From JBOHPP01 sp050731755 (lineage in GTDB: Bacteria > Methylomirabilota > Methylomirabilia > Rokubacteriales > CSP1-6), in assembly GCA_050731755.1 (NCBI GenBank), contig JBOHPP010000010.1, positions 1-16,883 of the forward strand: a DNA stretch of 16,883 bases. The letters are read 5' to 3'. The first letter of the stretch is position 1, and the number at the start of each line of letters is the position of its first letter. The translations under genes were made by a program, and so were the position numbers. The notes beneath the pieces are model-generated. The model saw only the letters and a list, made by a program, of their open reading frames with translations, ran no database searches and had not been told where the DNA came from. Shown in pieces: positions 1-7,905 of the stretch.

Positions 1-1750
1 GTACCGAGGCGGCGGGCACCCGCACGCCCGCCAGCGTCAGCCGCGCCGGGTCCAGGCCGCGCCCGCCGAGCGTCGATTCTGGCCTCCCAACCTCGAGCCC
101 CGGCGTGCCGTGCTCCACCAGCGCCACGATCTCGCGCGCGTCGGACCGCGCGCGGACCGCAAAGAGCCCGGCGCGTGGCGCGTTGTCGACGAGCGCGCTC
201 GTGCCGCTCAGGCTGAAGCCCCCCGCTTCCGGCGTCGCCGCCACTGCGACGGCCAGGGCGCCGGCGCCCATGACATCTCCCCGCGTCATGGCCGGGAGCA
301 GCCGCTCGCGCGACGCGGCGCCGGCGAAGCGCCCGGTGATCCAGGCGACGGTGGCGTGGTCGGCGATGACGCCGGCGACGGTGGTCCAGCCCCGCGCCAC
401 CTCCTCGACGATCATCGCCCAGGTCGTGAGGTCCAGGCCGAGTCCGCCCAGGGCCGGCGGCACCAGCGCGCCGAGGAGGCCGAGATCGCCGAGCGCGCGC
501 ACGAGGTCGTCCGGGTAGCGGCCGGCGCGCTCGAGGTCGGCGGCCACCGGCACGATCTCCTTTTCCACGAACTGGCGGATGACCAGGACCAGCTGCCGGC
601 GCTCATCGGGCTCGCCCTCGCGCGAGGGCAGGGCGCCGAAACGCTCGCCGTAGCGCTCGACGAGCTGGCGCGCGATCAGCGTCCGCTGGATCTCGTTGGT
701 GCCCTCGCCGATGATCATGAGCGGCGTGTCGCGGTAGAGACGCTCCACGGCGGAGGTCGAGAGCGCCCCCGCTTCGCCGTGGATCCGCAAGGCTGCCTCG
801 GCCAGCGCCTGAGCCGTCTCCGAGGCCCATAGCTTGGCCATGCCCGCCTCCAGGTCGCAGCGCTCGCGGCGGTCCTTCATGCCGGCCGCCCAGTAGGTGA
901 GCAGGCGCGCGGCTTGCAGCTCCGCGGCCATGTCGGCCAGCGCCGCGGGCGGCGCGCCGCCCGCCGACCGCACGTGACCGAGCGCGGCGTCCACCGCGGC
1001 TTGGCCGACGCCGACGGCCCGGGCGGCGATGTTGATGCGGCCCGTCTCGAGGCCGCTCATCACCTGCCGGAAGCCGCGGCCCTCCACGTCGCCCACCAGG
1101 TTGGCGGCGGGGACCGGGAAGTCCTCGAACACCAGCTCGGCGGTGTCCACACCCTTGTAGCCGAGCTTGGCGATGGACTTGGCAACGCGCAGACCGGGAT
1201 GGCCCTTCTCCACGATGAAGCAGGACATCCCGCGGTGGCGGGGCGCCGCGGCGGGATCGGTGACGGCCAACAGCGCGAAGGTGTTCCCCTCGCGGCCGTT
1301 GGTGACGAACATCTTGCTGCCGTTGAGGACGTAGGTGTCGCCGCGTCGTATGGCCCGCGTGCGAATGGCCTGGACGTCGGAGCCCGCGTGCGGCTCGGTG
1401 AGGCAGAGGCCGGCGCGGGCGTCGCCGCGGGCCAGGCGGGGCAGGAAGCGCCCCCGCTGCGCCTCGGTCCCGTGGTGCAGCACGATGAGGGCGGCCATGG
1501 TGTGGCTGTTGACGACGCCGGCCAGCGACATCCAGCCTCGGCAGAGCTCCTCGATGATGCGCGCGTAGGTGGTGACGTCGAGGCCCAGGCCCCCGTGCTC
1601 GGCCGGCACCAGGGCGCCGAACAGGCCGAGCGCCTGCATGCGGGCCACGAGCTCGTGCGGGTAACGGTCGGCGGGCTCGAGCTCGGCGGCCCGCGGGCGG
1701 ACCTCCCGCTCGACGAACTCGCGGACGGCGGCAATCATCGGATGGCTCAT
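1..1750 (-). CDS. Tandem (double-domain) acyl-CoA dehydrogenase, 3' end cut off by window edge
   Basis: The ATG at 1750 opens a frame with no stop to the left edge (583 codons visible). Residues ~5-372 form a full acyl-CoA dehydrogenase (FAD-dependent alpha,beta-oxidation of acyl-CoA to enoyl-CoA): LTEPHAGSD at 117-125, KMFVTNG at 146-152, and the catalytic-base motif GEGTNEIQR with Glu349. A short linker then leads into a second domain from ~residue 386 that is clearly related to the first (shared ALVP..GGLGLD and EE..RGW blocks), of which ~200 residues are seen. Domain 1 is about nine residues short at 259-270, where the family normally has RxxFGxxI...Q. Domain 2 lacks the LTEPxAGSD motif near 497-512. 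Mycobacterial FadE34 is a known single-chain tandem enzyme; the substrate here is unknown. An alternative in-frame ATG lies at 1738. It is divergent from the phosphatase gene with a 25-bp gap. The family call is firm; the function of the fusion is inferred. Confidence 0.9.
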   Translation of the reverse strand, partial: MSHPMIAAVREFVEREVRPRAAELEPADRYPHELVARMQALGLFGALVPAEHGGLGLDVTTYARIIEELCRGWMSLAGVVNSHTMAALIVLHHGTEAQRGRFLPRLARGDARAGLCLTEPHAGSDVQAIRTRAIRRGDTYVLNGSKMFVTNGREGNTFALLAVTDPAAAPRHRGMSCFIVEKGHPGLRVAKSIAKLGYKGVDTAELVFEDFPVPAANLVGDVEGRGFRQVMSGLETGRINIAARAVGVGQAAVDAALGHVRSAGGAPPAALADMAAELQAARLLTYWAAGMKDRRERCDLEAGMAKLWASETAQALAEAALRIHGEAGALSTSAVERLYRDTPLMIIGEGTNEIQRTLIARQLVERYGERFGALPSREGEPDERRQLVLVIRQFVEKEIVPVAADLERAGRYPDDLVRALGDLGLLGALVPPALGGLGLDLTTWAMIVEEVARGWTTVAGVIADHATVAWITGRFAGAASRERLLPAMTRGDVMGAGALAVAVAATPEAGGFSLSGTSALVDNAPRAGLFAVRARSDAREIVALVEHGTPGLEVGRPESTLGGRGLDPARLTLAGVRVPAASV

Positions 1751-1775
1751 TGCGTTCCCCGGGATATTACAATGG
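1751..1775. promoter_or_regulatory. Short divergent intergenic region with AT-rich core (candidate back-to-back -10 elements)
   Basis: Only 25 bp separate two divergent genes. They contain an AT-rich island, ATATTACAAT at 1764-1773, in very GC-rich surroundings. On the plus strand TACAAT (1768-1773) is one base from the consensus -10 and lies 8 nt before the ATG at 1782. On the minus strand TAATAT (1769-1764) lies 14 nt before the ATG at 1750. I see no good -35 for either direction. Any upstream element would have to sit inside the opposite gene. Confidence 0.35.
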
Positions 1776-3410
1776 ATGCCGATGTCGCTGGACGAGCCCA
1801 TCCTGTCGTTACAGCGGCGGGTCGACCGCATCATTCGGCGCCTGAGACTGGGCCGCGCGCCGGAGGGTGGTCGCCGGCGCCGCCTCCTCATCGTTCAGAT
1901 CGACGGGCTCTCCCGCGGTGTGCTCGAGCAGGCGCTGGCCGAGCGGCGAATGCCGTTCCTGGCGCGCTTGCTGGACCGCCAGGGATTTCGGCTCGCGCCC
2001 ATGAGCGTCGGGCTGCCCACCTCCACGCCGGCCTTCCAGATGGGCGCGATGTACGGGGTGCAGCCTGACATCCCCGGCTTCCACTACCACGATCGCCGGC
2101 GGCGCGCCGATGTCTACTTCCCGAGGAGCAGGGACGCCGCCTTCGTGGAGGAAGCCCAGGCCCGGGGCCGCCGGGGCATCCTCTCCGGCGGCAGCGCCTA
2201 CGGCTGCGTCTTCACGGGCGGTGCCGTGAACAACCTCTTCAACTTCGCCACCCTCAAACGTCCCACCGGCTCGGGGCTGCTCGGCGCGCTGTCGGCGTTC
2301 GTGGTGCTGGCCTGGGTGCTGGTGAAGTGCGTGACCGTGACCGCGATGGAGCTGGGCCGGGCCGTGCTCCGGTTTGTGGCCGACCCGGTCAGGGAGAGCG
2401 CGCGAGGATGGAAGTGGCTGGCCATCAAGGTCGGCGTCTCGTTGTGGGAACGCGAGCTGATCACGCTGGCCACCGCCCGCGACCTCTACGCGGGAGCCCC
2501 GGCCGTCTACGTCAACTATCTCGACTATGACGTCTTCGCCCACGCCTACGGACCCCGTCATCGTCGCGCCTTGCAAGCATTGCGGCGGGTGGACCGCGCC
2601 ATCCAGGACCTGTGGCGGGTGATCCGCCGCGTACCCGGCCACCGCTACGACCTCTATGTGCTGTCCGACCACGGCCAGGTGGCGTCGGTCCCCTACGAGC
2701 AGCTCTCCGGCGGGCGGCCCTTCGAGCGCGTCTTCTTCGAGGACCTGCTCAAGCCGTCCGGTGCCGTGGAGGTGAGTCCGGCCCATCCGCACGGCCGCCG
2801 TCTGGCCAGCGGCATCAAGGCGTTCCGCCGCGGGCGCGCTCCCGGGATGTTCCAGCGCTTCCTGAACTATCTGGAGCACGACTTCCCGTGGATGTTGGGC
2901 GAGCTGCCGGAGGCGCGCCAGGAAGACGGCGTCCGGGTGGTGGCGGCCGGTCCCAACGCGTTCGTCTACTTCCTCGGCAGCGAGCAGCCGCTCACGCTCG
3001 AGCAGATCGACCAGCGCTACCCCGCGCTTGCCGACGATCTCTCCCGCAGCCGCGGCGTGGGATTCGCGCTGGCCCGGTCGGCCGACGGGCCGGTGTACCT
3101 CTGGAGAGGCAAGCGCTATGCCCTCGGCCACGACCTCCCCGGTCCGCTGGGTGGGCGGGAGGACCGGGCCGTGGCCATCCAGGGCGTGCGGGATCTGATG
3201 GCGATGCCGTGCGCCGGCGATTTCGTCGTCTACGGCAACGACTCGCCGGATGGCAGCATCACGTACATTCCCGAGGCGGGAGCGCACGCCGGGCCGTCCG
3301 CCGACGAGATGCAAACGTTCATCGTGAGCCCACCCGGCGTCCGGCTGCCCTCGCCGATCACACGGCCCGTCCAGCTCTATGCCCACTTCGTCGCATACCA
3401 GGAGGAGTAG
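1776..3410 (+). CDS. Alkaline phosphatase superfamily hydrolase (type I phosphodiesterase/NPP-like) with a membrane segment
   Basis: The 544-residue product has the metal-binding landmarks of the alkaline-phosphatase/nucleotide-pyrophosphatase fold: IVQIDGLS with Asp43, a PTSTP nucleophile region at 81-85 (Thr84 or Thr82), YLDYDVFAHAYGP with Asp250/Asp252 and His256, and LSDHGQ with Asp298-His299. A late His in the GAHAGPSADE stretch probably completes the second metal site. These enzymes hydrolyse phosphate mono- or diesters. A hydrophobic run at ~166-192 inside the catalytic domain looks like a transmembrane or membrane-docking helix, which suggests a membrane-proximal substrate; I see no N-terminal signal peptide. 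There is no Shine-Dalgarno before ATG 1776, and ATG 1782 is an equally possible start. The next gene follows 5 bp after the stop, so the pair is probably one transcript. The substrate cannot be read from sequence. Confidence 0.88.
   Translation: MPMSLDEPILSLQRRVDRIIRRLRLGRAPEGGRRRRLLIVQIDGLSRGVLEQALAERRMPFLARLLDRQGFRLAPMSVGLPTSTPAFQMGAMYGVQPDIPGFHYHDRRRRADVYFPRSRDAAFVEEAQARGRRGILSGGSAYGCVFTGGAVNNLFNFATLKRPTGSGLLGALSAFVVLAWVLVKCVTVTAMELGRAVLRFVADPVRESARGWKWLAIKVGVSLWERELITLATARDLYAGAPAVYVNYLDYDVFAHAYGPRHRRALQALRRVDRAIQDLWRVIRRVPGHRYDLYVLSDHGQVASVPYEQLSGGRPFERVFFEDLLKPSGAVEVSPAHPHGRRLASGIKAFRRGRAPGMFQRFLNYLEHDFPWMLGELPEARQEDGVRVVAAGPNAFVYFLGSEQPLTLEQIDQRYPALADDLSRSRGVGFALARSADGPVYLWRGKRYALGHDLPGPLGGREDRAVAIQGVRDLMAMPCAGDFVVYGNDSPDGSITYIPEAGAHAGPSADEMQTFIVSPPGVRLPSPITRPVQLYAHFVAYQEE
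3401..3407 (+). promoter_or_regulatory. Ribosome binding site that fixes the GTG start of the EEP hydrolase
   Basis: GGAGGAG lies 8 nt upstream of the GTG at 3416 and overlaps the last codons of the upstream phosphatase gene. This decides the start and argues for translational coupling. Confidence 0.75.
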
Positions 3411-3415
3411 GCCAC

Positions 3416-4174
3416 GTGCACTTGATCGTCGCCAGCTACAACATTCACCGTGGCGTGGGGCTCGATCGGCGGCGTGATCTCGACCGCATCGCCGACGTCA
3501 TCGCTGAAATCGGCCCCGACGTGGTCGGGCTCCAGGAGGTGGTCTGCGCGCGGGGCACGCTGCTGGGCGATCAGGCCGCTCACCTGGCCGCCCGCCTGGG
3601 GATGGAGCTGGTGATGGGTGTCACTCGCCTCCACGGCGAGGGCACCTTCGGCAACGCCGTGCTGAGCCGGCTGCCGGTGCTCGGCTCCGAGGCCTGCGAC
3701 CTCTCGTGTGGCGACCGCGAGCCGCGCGGCTGCCTGCGCGTGGACCTGGGCGCCGACGGGCGCACCGTGCACATGTTCAACTGCCACTTCGGGCTGAGCC
3801 TGCGCGAGCGCCGCCGGCAGGTCGGCCTGCTCGCCGAGTTCATCCGCGGCTCGGCCCGGATGGAAGGCCCCCGCGTGCTCCTGGGGGACTTCAACGAATG
3901 GCATCGGGGGCCGGTGACGCGCGAGCTGCGCCGGGAGTTCTCTTCGCCCATGCGGCGGATGCGTCGCACCCATCCCGCCGTCTTCCCCCTGTTCCGTCTG
4001 GACCGGATCTACTGGGACGTCGAGCTGGAGGGCGAGACGTTCCACGCGCACCGCAGCCGCCGGGCCCGGGTGGCTTCCGACCACTTGCCGGTGGTGGCAC
4101 GCCTTCGCGTCCGCCCCAAGCCCGGCGGCGAGCATCCCTACGTCGTGGGCGACGCGCTGCCGCCGGCGGAGTGA
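3416..4174 (+). CDS. Endonuclease/exonuclease/phosphatase (EEP) family hydrolase
   Basis: The 252-residue protein begins at a GTG chosen from its strong Shine-Dalgarno. It carries the EEP (DNase I-like) motifs in order: SYNIHRG at 7-13, LQE with Glu41, GNAVLSR at 79-85, NCHFG with His124, LLGDFNEW with Asp158 and Asn160, RLDRIYW with Asp196, and SDHLPVV with the terminal Asp222-His223 pair. All expected metal and catalytic positions are present, so it should be an active Mg2+-dependent phosphodiesterase or phosphomonoesterase. The family covers nucleases, sphingomyelinases and inositol phosphatases. Length and lack of extra domains resemble E. coli YbhP-like proteins, often found near phospholipid genes. 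Pairing with the membrane-segment phosphatase just upstream is consistent with a lipid or phosphodiester substrate, but that is inference. No signal peptide is evident. Confidence 0.88.
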   Translation: MHLIVASYNIHRGVGLDRRRDLDRIADVIAEIGPDVVGLQEVVCARGTLLGDQAAHLAARLGMELVMGVTRLHGEGTFGNAVLSRLPVLGSEACDLSCGDREPRGCLRVDLGADGRTVHMFNCHFGLSLRERRRQVGLLAEFIRGSARMEGPRVLLGDFNEWHRGPVTRELRREFSSPMRRMRRTHPAVFPLFRLDRIYWDVELEGETFHAHRSRRARVASDHLPVVARLRVRPKPGGEHPYVVGDALPPAE

Positions 4175-4209
4175 GAGGCCGGCTCAGTCTTTTCGGACGC
4201 AGCCCAGTC
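4175..4209. other. Convergent intergenic gap without recognisable terminator
   Basis: The 35 bp between the convergent EEP and M20 hydrolase genes hold an imperfect direct repeat (CTCAGTCT at 4191-4198, CCCAGTCT at 4203-4210) but no stable hairpin with a T-tract. I cannot identify a terminator here. Confidence 0.4.
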
Positions 4210-5433
4210 TCAGGCGCGCTCGGCCAGCTCCAGCGCGACGCCCAGGAGGGTGTTAGCGCCGTACTCGATGTCGTCCAGCGGGGTGAACTCCTCCTCGCAG
4301 TGGCTTCGGCCGTCGCGCGAGGGCACGAAGATCATCCCGGTGGGCCCGATAGCGGCCATGTACTGAGCGTCGTGGCCCGCTCCCGAGAGGATCCGCCGGG
4401 AGCGGGCGCCGGCGGCCTTGGCCGCTCGCTCGACGGCGGCGACGACTTCCGGGGTGAACGGCGTGCGAGGCACTCTCCAGTAGTGCTCCAGCTCATAGCG
4501 AACCCCCTCGCGCTGGCAGGCCTCGGCAACGACGCCGTCGAGCATCGGCATTGCGCGGTCCAGTTTCTCGCTCCGGGGGTCGCGCATGTCGATGGATAGC
4601 GCGACCCGGCCGGGGATGGCGTTGACGATGTTGGGGCTGACGGTGAGGCTGCCCACCGTGGTCACGGTATCGCCGCCCAGCTCCCTGGCGATCCGCCGCA
4701 CGCCGCTGACGACGTCGGCGGCGGCCACCAGGGCGTCGTGGCGGATCCGCATGGGCGTGGGCCCCGCGTGGTCCTGCACGCCGTGGATGGTGAGACGCGA
4801 CCACGAGATGGCCACGATGCCCTCCACCACGCCGACGGACAGACCCTCTTCCTCCAGGTAGGGACCCTGCTCGATGTGGAGCTCGAGGTAGGCGCGGAAC
4901 GGGCGGGGCACGCAGGGCTCGGCTCCCAGGTAGCCGATCCGCTCCAGCTCGTCCACCAGGCGGATGCCGTCCTTGTCCCGCGCGTTGTAGGCGTCCTCCA
5001 GGGCGATCTTGCCGGCCATCACCCCGCTGGCGATCATCGCCGGCTGGAAACGGGCACCCTCTTCGTTGGTGAAGATGACCAGCGTCACCGGGTGCCGGGT
5101 ACGGACCGTCCCGTCGTTGAGGGCCCGGATCACCTCGAGGCCGCAGAGCACGCCGAGCTGGCCGTCGTACTTGCCGCCGGTGGGCACCGAATCCACGTGC
5201 GAGCCCATCATCACCGGCGGCAGCGCGGCAGCGCCGGGTCGCTCGCCGAAGATGTTGCCCATCCGGTCCACGGTCACCCGCAGCCCGGCCTCGCGCATCC
5301 AGGCCACCATCTGATCCCGGGCGCGCCGGTCGTCGTCGGTGAGGGCCAGGCGCGTGAGCCCGCCACGGGGCGTCTCGCCGATCCGGCCCAGCTCGTTCAT
5401 CGTTCGCTCGAGGCGCTGACGGTTGATCTTCAT
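4210..5433 (-). CDS. M20-family hydantoinase/carbamoylase-type amidohydrolase (N-carbamoyl-amino-acid hydrolase or allantoate amidohydrolase)
   Basis: The 407-residue product is full length for the AmaB/HyuC/AllC group of M20 metallohydrolases. These hydrolyse the ureido group of N-carbamoyl-L-amino acids, ureidopropionate or allantoate, releasing CO2 and ammonia. Visible motifs are GSHVDSVPTGGKYDG at 77-91 (His79, Asp90 as metal ligands), FTNEEGARF with Glu124/Glu125, LELHIEQGP with His186, the dimer-interface segment DHAGPTPM at 221-228, GAGHDAQ with His354, and SRDGRSHCEEE with His378. It is the last gene of the Liv-transporter cluster, 52 bp after the LivF-like gene, which suggests the importer delivers its substrate. 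The ATG has no Shine-Dalgarno, and a -10-like TATACG lies 7 nt upstream, so a separate leaderless transcript is possible. Substrate choice within the family is not decidable here. Confidence 0.9.
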   Translation of the reverse strand: MKINRQRLERTMNELGRIGETPRGGLTRLALTDDDRRARDQMVAWMREAGLRVTVDRMGNIFGERPGAAALPPVMMGSHVDSVPTGGKYDGQLGVLCGLEVIRALNDGTVRTRHPVTLVIFTNEEGARFQPAMIASGVMAGKIALEDAYNARDKDGIRLVDELERIGYLGAEPCVPRPFRAYLELHIEQGPYLEEEGLSVGVVEGIVAISWSRLTIHGVQDHAGPTPMRIRHDALVAAADVVSGVRRIARELGGDTVTTVGSLTVSPNIVNAIPGRVALSIDMRDPRSEKLDRAMPMLDGVVAEACQREGVRYELEHYWRVPRTPFTPEVVAAVERAAKAAGARSRRILSGAGHDAQYMAAIGPTGMIFVPSRDGRSHCEEEFTPLDDIEYGANTLLGVALELAERA

Positions 5434-5440
5434 GGCCAGT

Positions 5441-5469
5441 CGTATAGCCCAAGCGGGGCGTCCGGTCCA
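5441..5469 (-). promoter_or_regulatory. Candidate internal promoter for the M20 hydrolase (leaderless)
   Basis: On the minus strand TGGACC (-35, 4/6) is followed after 17 bp by TATACG (-10, 4/6), then 7 nt to the ATG at 5433. Transcription would begin at or very near the start codon, which fits the lack of a ribosome binding site. This is a pattern match only. Confidence 0.35.
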
Positions 5470-5485
5470 GGGCGGGCCGCGATGC

Positions 5486-6176
5486 TCACATCCCCAGATA
5501 CGCCCGTTTCAGGCGCTCGTCACCCAGGAGGTCGCGGGCCGCGCCGTCGAGCACGAGCCGCCCGCTTTCCAGCACGCAGCCCCGGTGGGCGAGCGTGAGG
5601 GCCTGGCGGACGTTCTGCTCGACCAGCAGCACGGTCACGCCGTCGGCGTTGATGGTCCGCACCGTCTCGAAGATGCGCCCCACCAGGACCGGCGCCAGAC
5701 CGAGGGTGGGCTCGTCCAGCATCAGCATGCGGGGCCGGGCCATGAGCGCGCGTCCGATGGCGCACATCTGCTGCTCGCCTCCCGAGAGCGAGCCGGCGAG
5801 TTGCGCCCGTCGCTCGGCCAGCACGGGAAAGAGGGAGAACACGTAGTCCAGGGTCGCGCCGCGCTCGGCCCGCGCCGGCGCCGTGTGGGCGCCCAGCAGC
5901 AGGTTCTCCATGACGGTCATGAAGGGAAAGAGCCTCCGGCCCTCCGGCACCTGCACGATGCCGAGGTCGACCCGCCGGTAGGCGGCCACCGTCCCCAGGT
6001 CGTCGCCGTTGAGCAGGACCCGTCCCCGGCGCGGGGCCACCAGTCCCGAGATCACCCGGAGCGTGGTGGTCTTGCCGGCGGCGTTGGCGCCCACCAGGGC
6101 CACGATCTCTTTGTCCCGCACCTCGAGGGACACGCCGAAGAGCGCCTGCAGGTCGCCGTAGAACGCGTCGACGGCC

Positions 6177-6190
<14 letters not shown>
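5486..6190 (-). CDS. livF: Branched-chain-amino-acid-type ABC transporter ATPase, LivF-like
   Basis: The 234-residue ATPase has Walker A GANAAGKTT at 34-42, the LivF-typical VPEGRRLFPFMTV region at 81-93, signature LSGGEQQ at 135-141, Walker B LMLDEP at 156-161 and VEQN in the switch region, which is usual for LivF proteins. The Walker A has Ala where most relatives have Gly in the fourth position, which should be tolerated. The start is a TTG at 6190, supported by GAGGAG 7 nt upstream. The gene overlaps the end of the LivG-like gene by 14 bp. It should energise a heteromeric importer with the LivG-like ATPase. 'Branched-chain amino acid' is a family label; related systems import amides, urea, aromatic acids and other compounds. 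Confidence 0.92.
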
Positions 6191-6902
<712 letters not shown>

Positions 6903-6927
6903 GTCGAGGCCCCCCCCTTCGACGAGC

Positions 6928-7905
6928 TCATGCGTGGGCGCGGGCGGCGCGCGCGCGCAGCCGGGCGGCCACGCCGGCCAACCCCTCGGGGACGAAGCGG
7001 ACGACGAGGATGAGGATGCAACCGTAGAGGATGAGGTAGATCCCGGCGAAGCCGGTCTTGACCCCGGAAAAGGTGGCTCGCAGGTACGTCTCGACCGTGG
7101 TGATGAGGATCGAGCCGAGGAAGGGGCCCAGGGCCGTGCCCATGCCGCCGATGATCGTGTTCAGCGCGAAGCGGATGGAGAGGTCCACCGAGAACACGTA
7201 GACGGGATCGACGAAGCCCACGTACTGCGCCCACAGCGTCCCGACCACGGACGTCATGGCCGCGCTCAGCGTGATGGCGAAGACCTTGAGCCGGCGGCTC
7301 GGGATGCCGAGGGCCTGGGCGGCGTCCTCGTCCTCGCGGACGCCGGCCAGGCGGTAGCCGATCCGCGACCGCTCGAGGTACACCTGGGCCAGGTAGTAGA
7401 GGACGGCCAGGCCGAGGGCCACATATACCCAGGCGACGTGCCCGAGCCCGAGAGTCCAGAAGCCTGGCCGGAACGGCACCGGGATGCCTTCCGAGCCGGC
7501 CGTAAAGCCGCGCCACCGGCTGGCCAGGATCAACAGCACTTGCGAAAACGCGATCGTCGACAAGGCGAAGTACGGGCCGCGCAGCCGGTTCGAAAGATAG
7601 CCGATCAAGGCGCCGGCGGCCAACGAGACGGCCACGCCGACCAGCATGCCCAGCCACGGGCTCTGCTGCCATCGGGTGGAGAGCAGCGCCGCCGCGTAGG
7701 CGCCGATCCCGAAGAACGCCGAATGACCGAGCGAGACCTGGCCGGCGTAGCCGCTGGCCACGTTCCAGGCGGCCGAGAGGGCCCCCCACAGGAGGATGAG
7801 GACCAGGCTGTCCAGGAAGAACGCGTCCCGGACGAACAGCGGCGTGAGCACGGCCAGCCCGAAGATGACGAGCGCTGCCCAGTGCCGCGCCAGCAGGCCC
7901 TCCAT
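6928..7905 (-). CDS. livM: Branched-chain-amino-acid-type ABC transporter permease, LivM-like
   Basis: The 325-residue product is an integral membrane permease with about eight to ten hydrophobic segments, starting at ~11-27 and ~32-50. It carries the LivM hallmark GYAGQVSLGHSAFFGIGAYA at ~52-71, RGPYFALSTIAF around 109-120, and the cytoplasmic EAA-like coupling loop GYRLAGVREDEDAAQALGI near 184-202, followed by NTIIGGMGTALGPFLG. The ATG shares its A with the last base of the LivH-like stop (TGATG at 7907-7903), implying translational coupling. Length is normal for the family. With the LivH-like permease it forms the translocation pore. Confidence 0.93.
   Translation of the reverse strand: MEGLLARHWAALVIFGLAVLTPLFVRDAFFLDSLVLILLWGALSAAWNVASGYAGQVSLGHSAFFGIGAYAAALLSTRWQQSPWLGMLVGVAVSLAAGALIGYLSNRLRGPYFALSTIAFSQVLLILASRWRGFTAGSEGIPVPFRPGFWTLGLGHVAWVYVALGLAVLYYLAQVYLERSRIGYRLAGVREDEDAAQALGIPSRRLKVFAITLSAAMTSVVGTLWAQYVGFVDPVYVFSVDLSIRFALNTIIGGMGTALGPFLGSILITTVETYLRATFSGVKTGFAGIYLILYGCILILVVRFVPEGLAGVAARLRARAARAHA

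Noticed and set aside
1..1750. Two separate, adjacent acyl-CoA dehydrogenase genes instead of one fusion
   Set aside because: Both halves are in the same frame with no stop between them. The second half has no start codon with a ribosome binding site at the boundary.
914..2068. Long plus-strand open frames across the dehydrogenase region (110-832, 914-2068) and minus-strand 1060-1734
   Set aside because: They are antisense or out-of-frame shadows of the dehydrogenase. Their translations are low-complexity Arg/Ala/Pro/Gly-rich, with no domain motifs.
1809..3386. 525-codon minus-strand frame opposite the alkaline-phosphatase-superfamily gene
   Set aside because: Composition is typical of GC-rich antisense frames (Gly/Ala/Arg/Val/His-rich), while the plus-strand frame contains all the catalytic motifs.
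4175..4209. Bidirectional terminator between the convergent EEP and M20 genes
   Set aside because: No inverted repeat of useful length and no T-tract.
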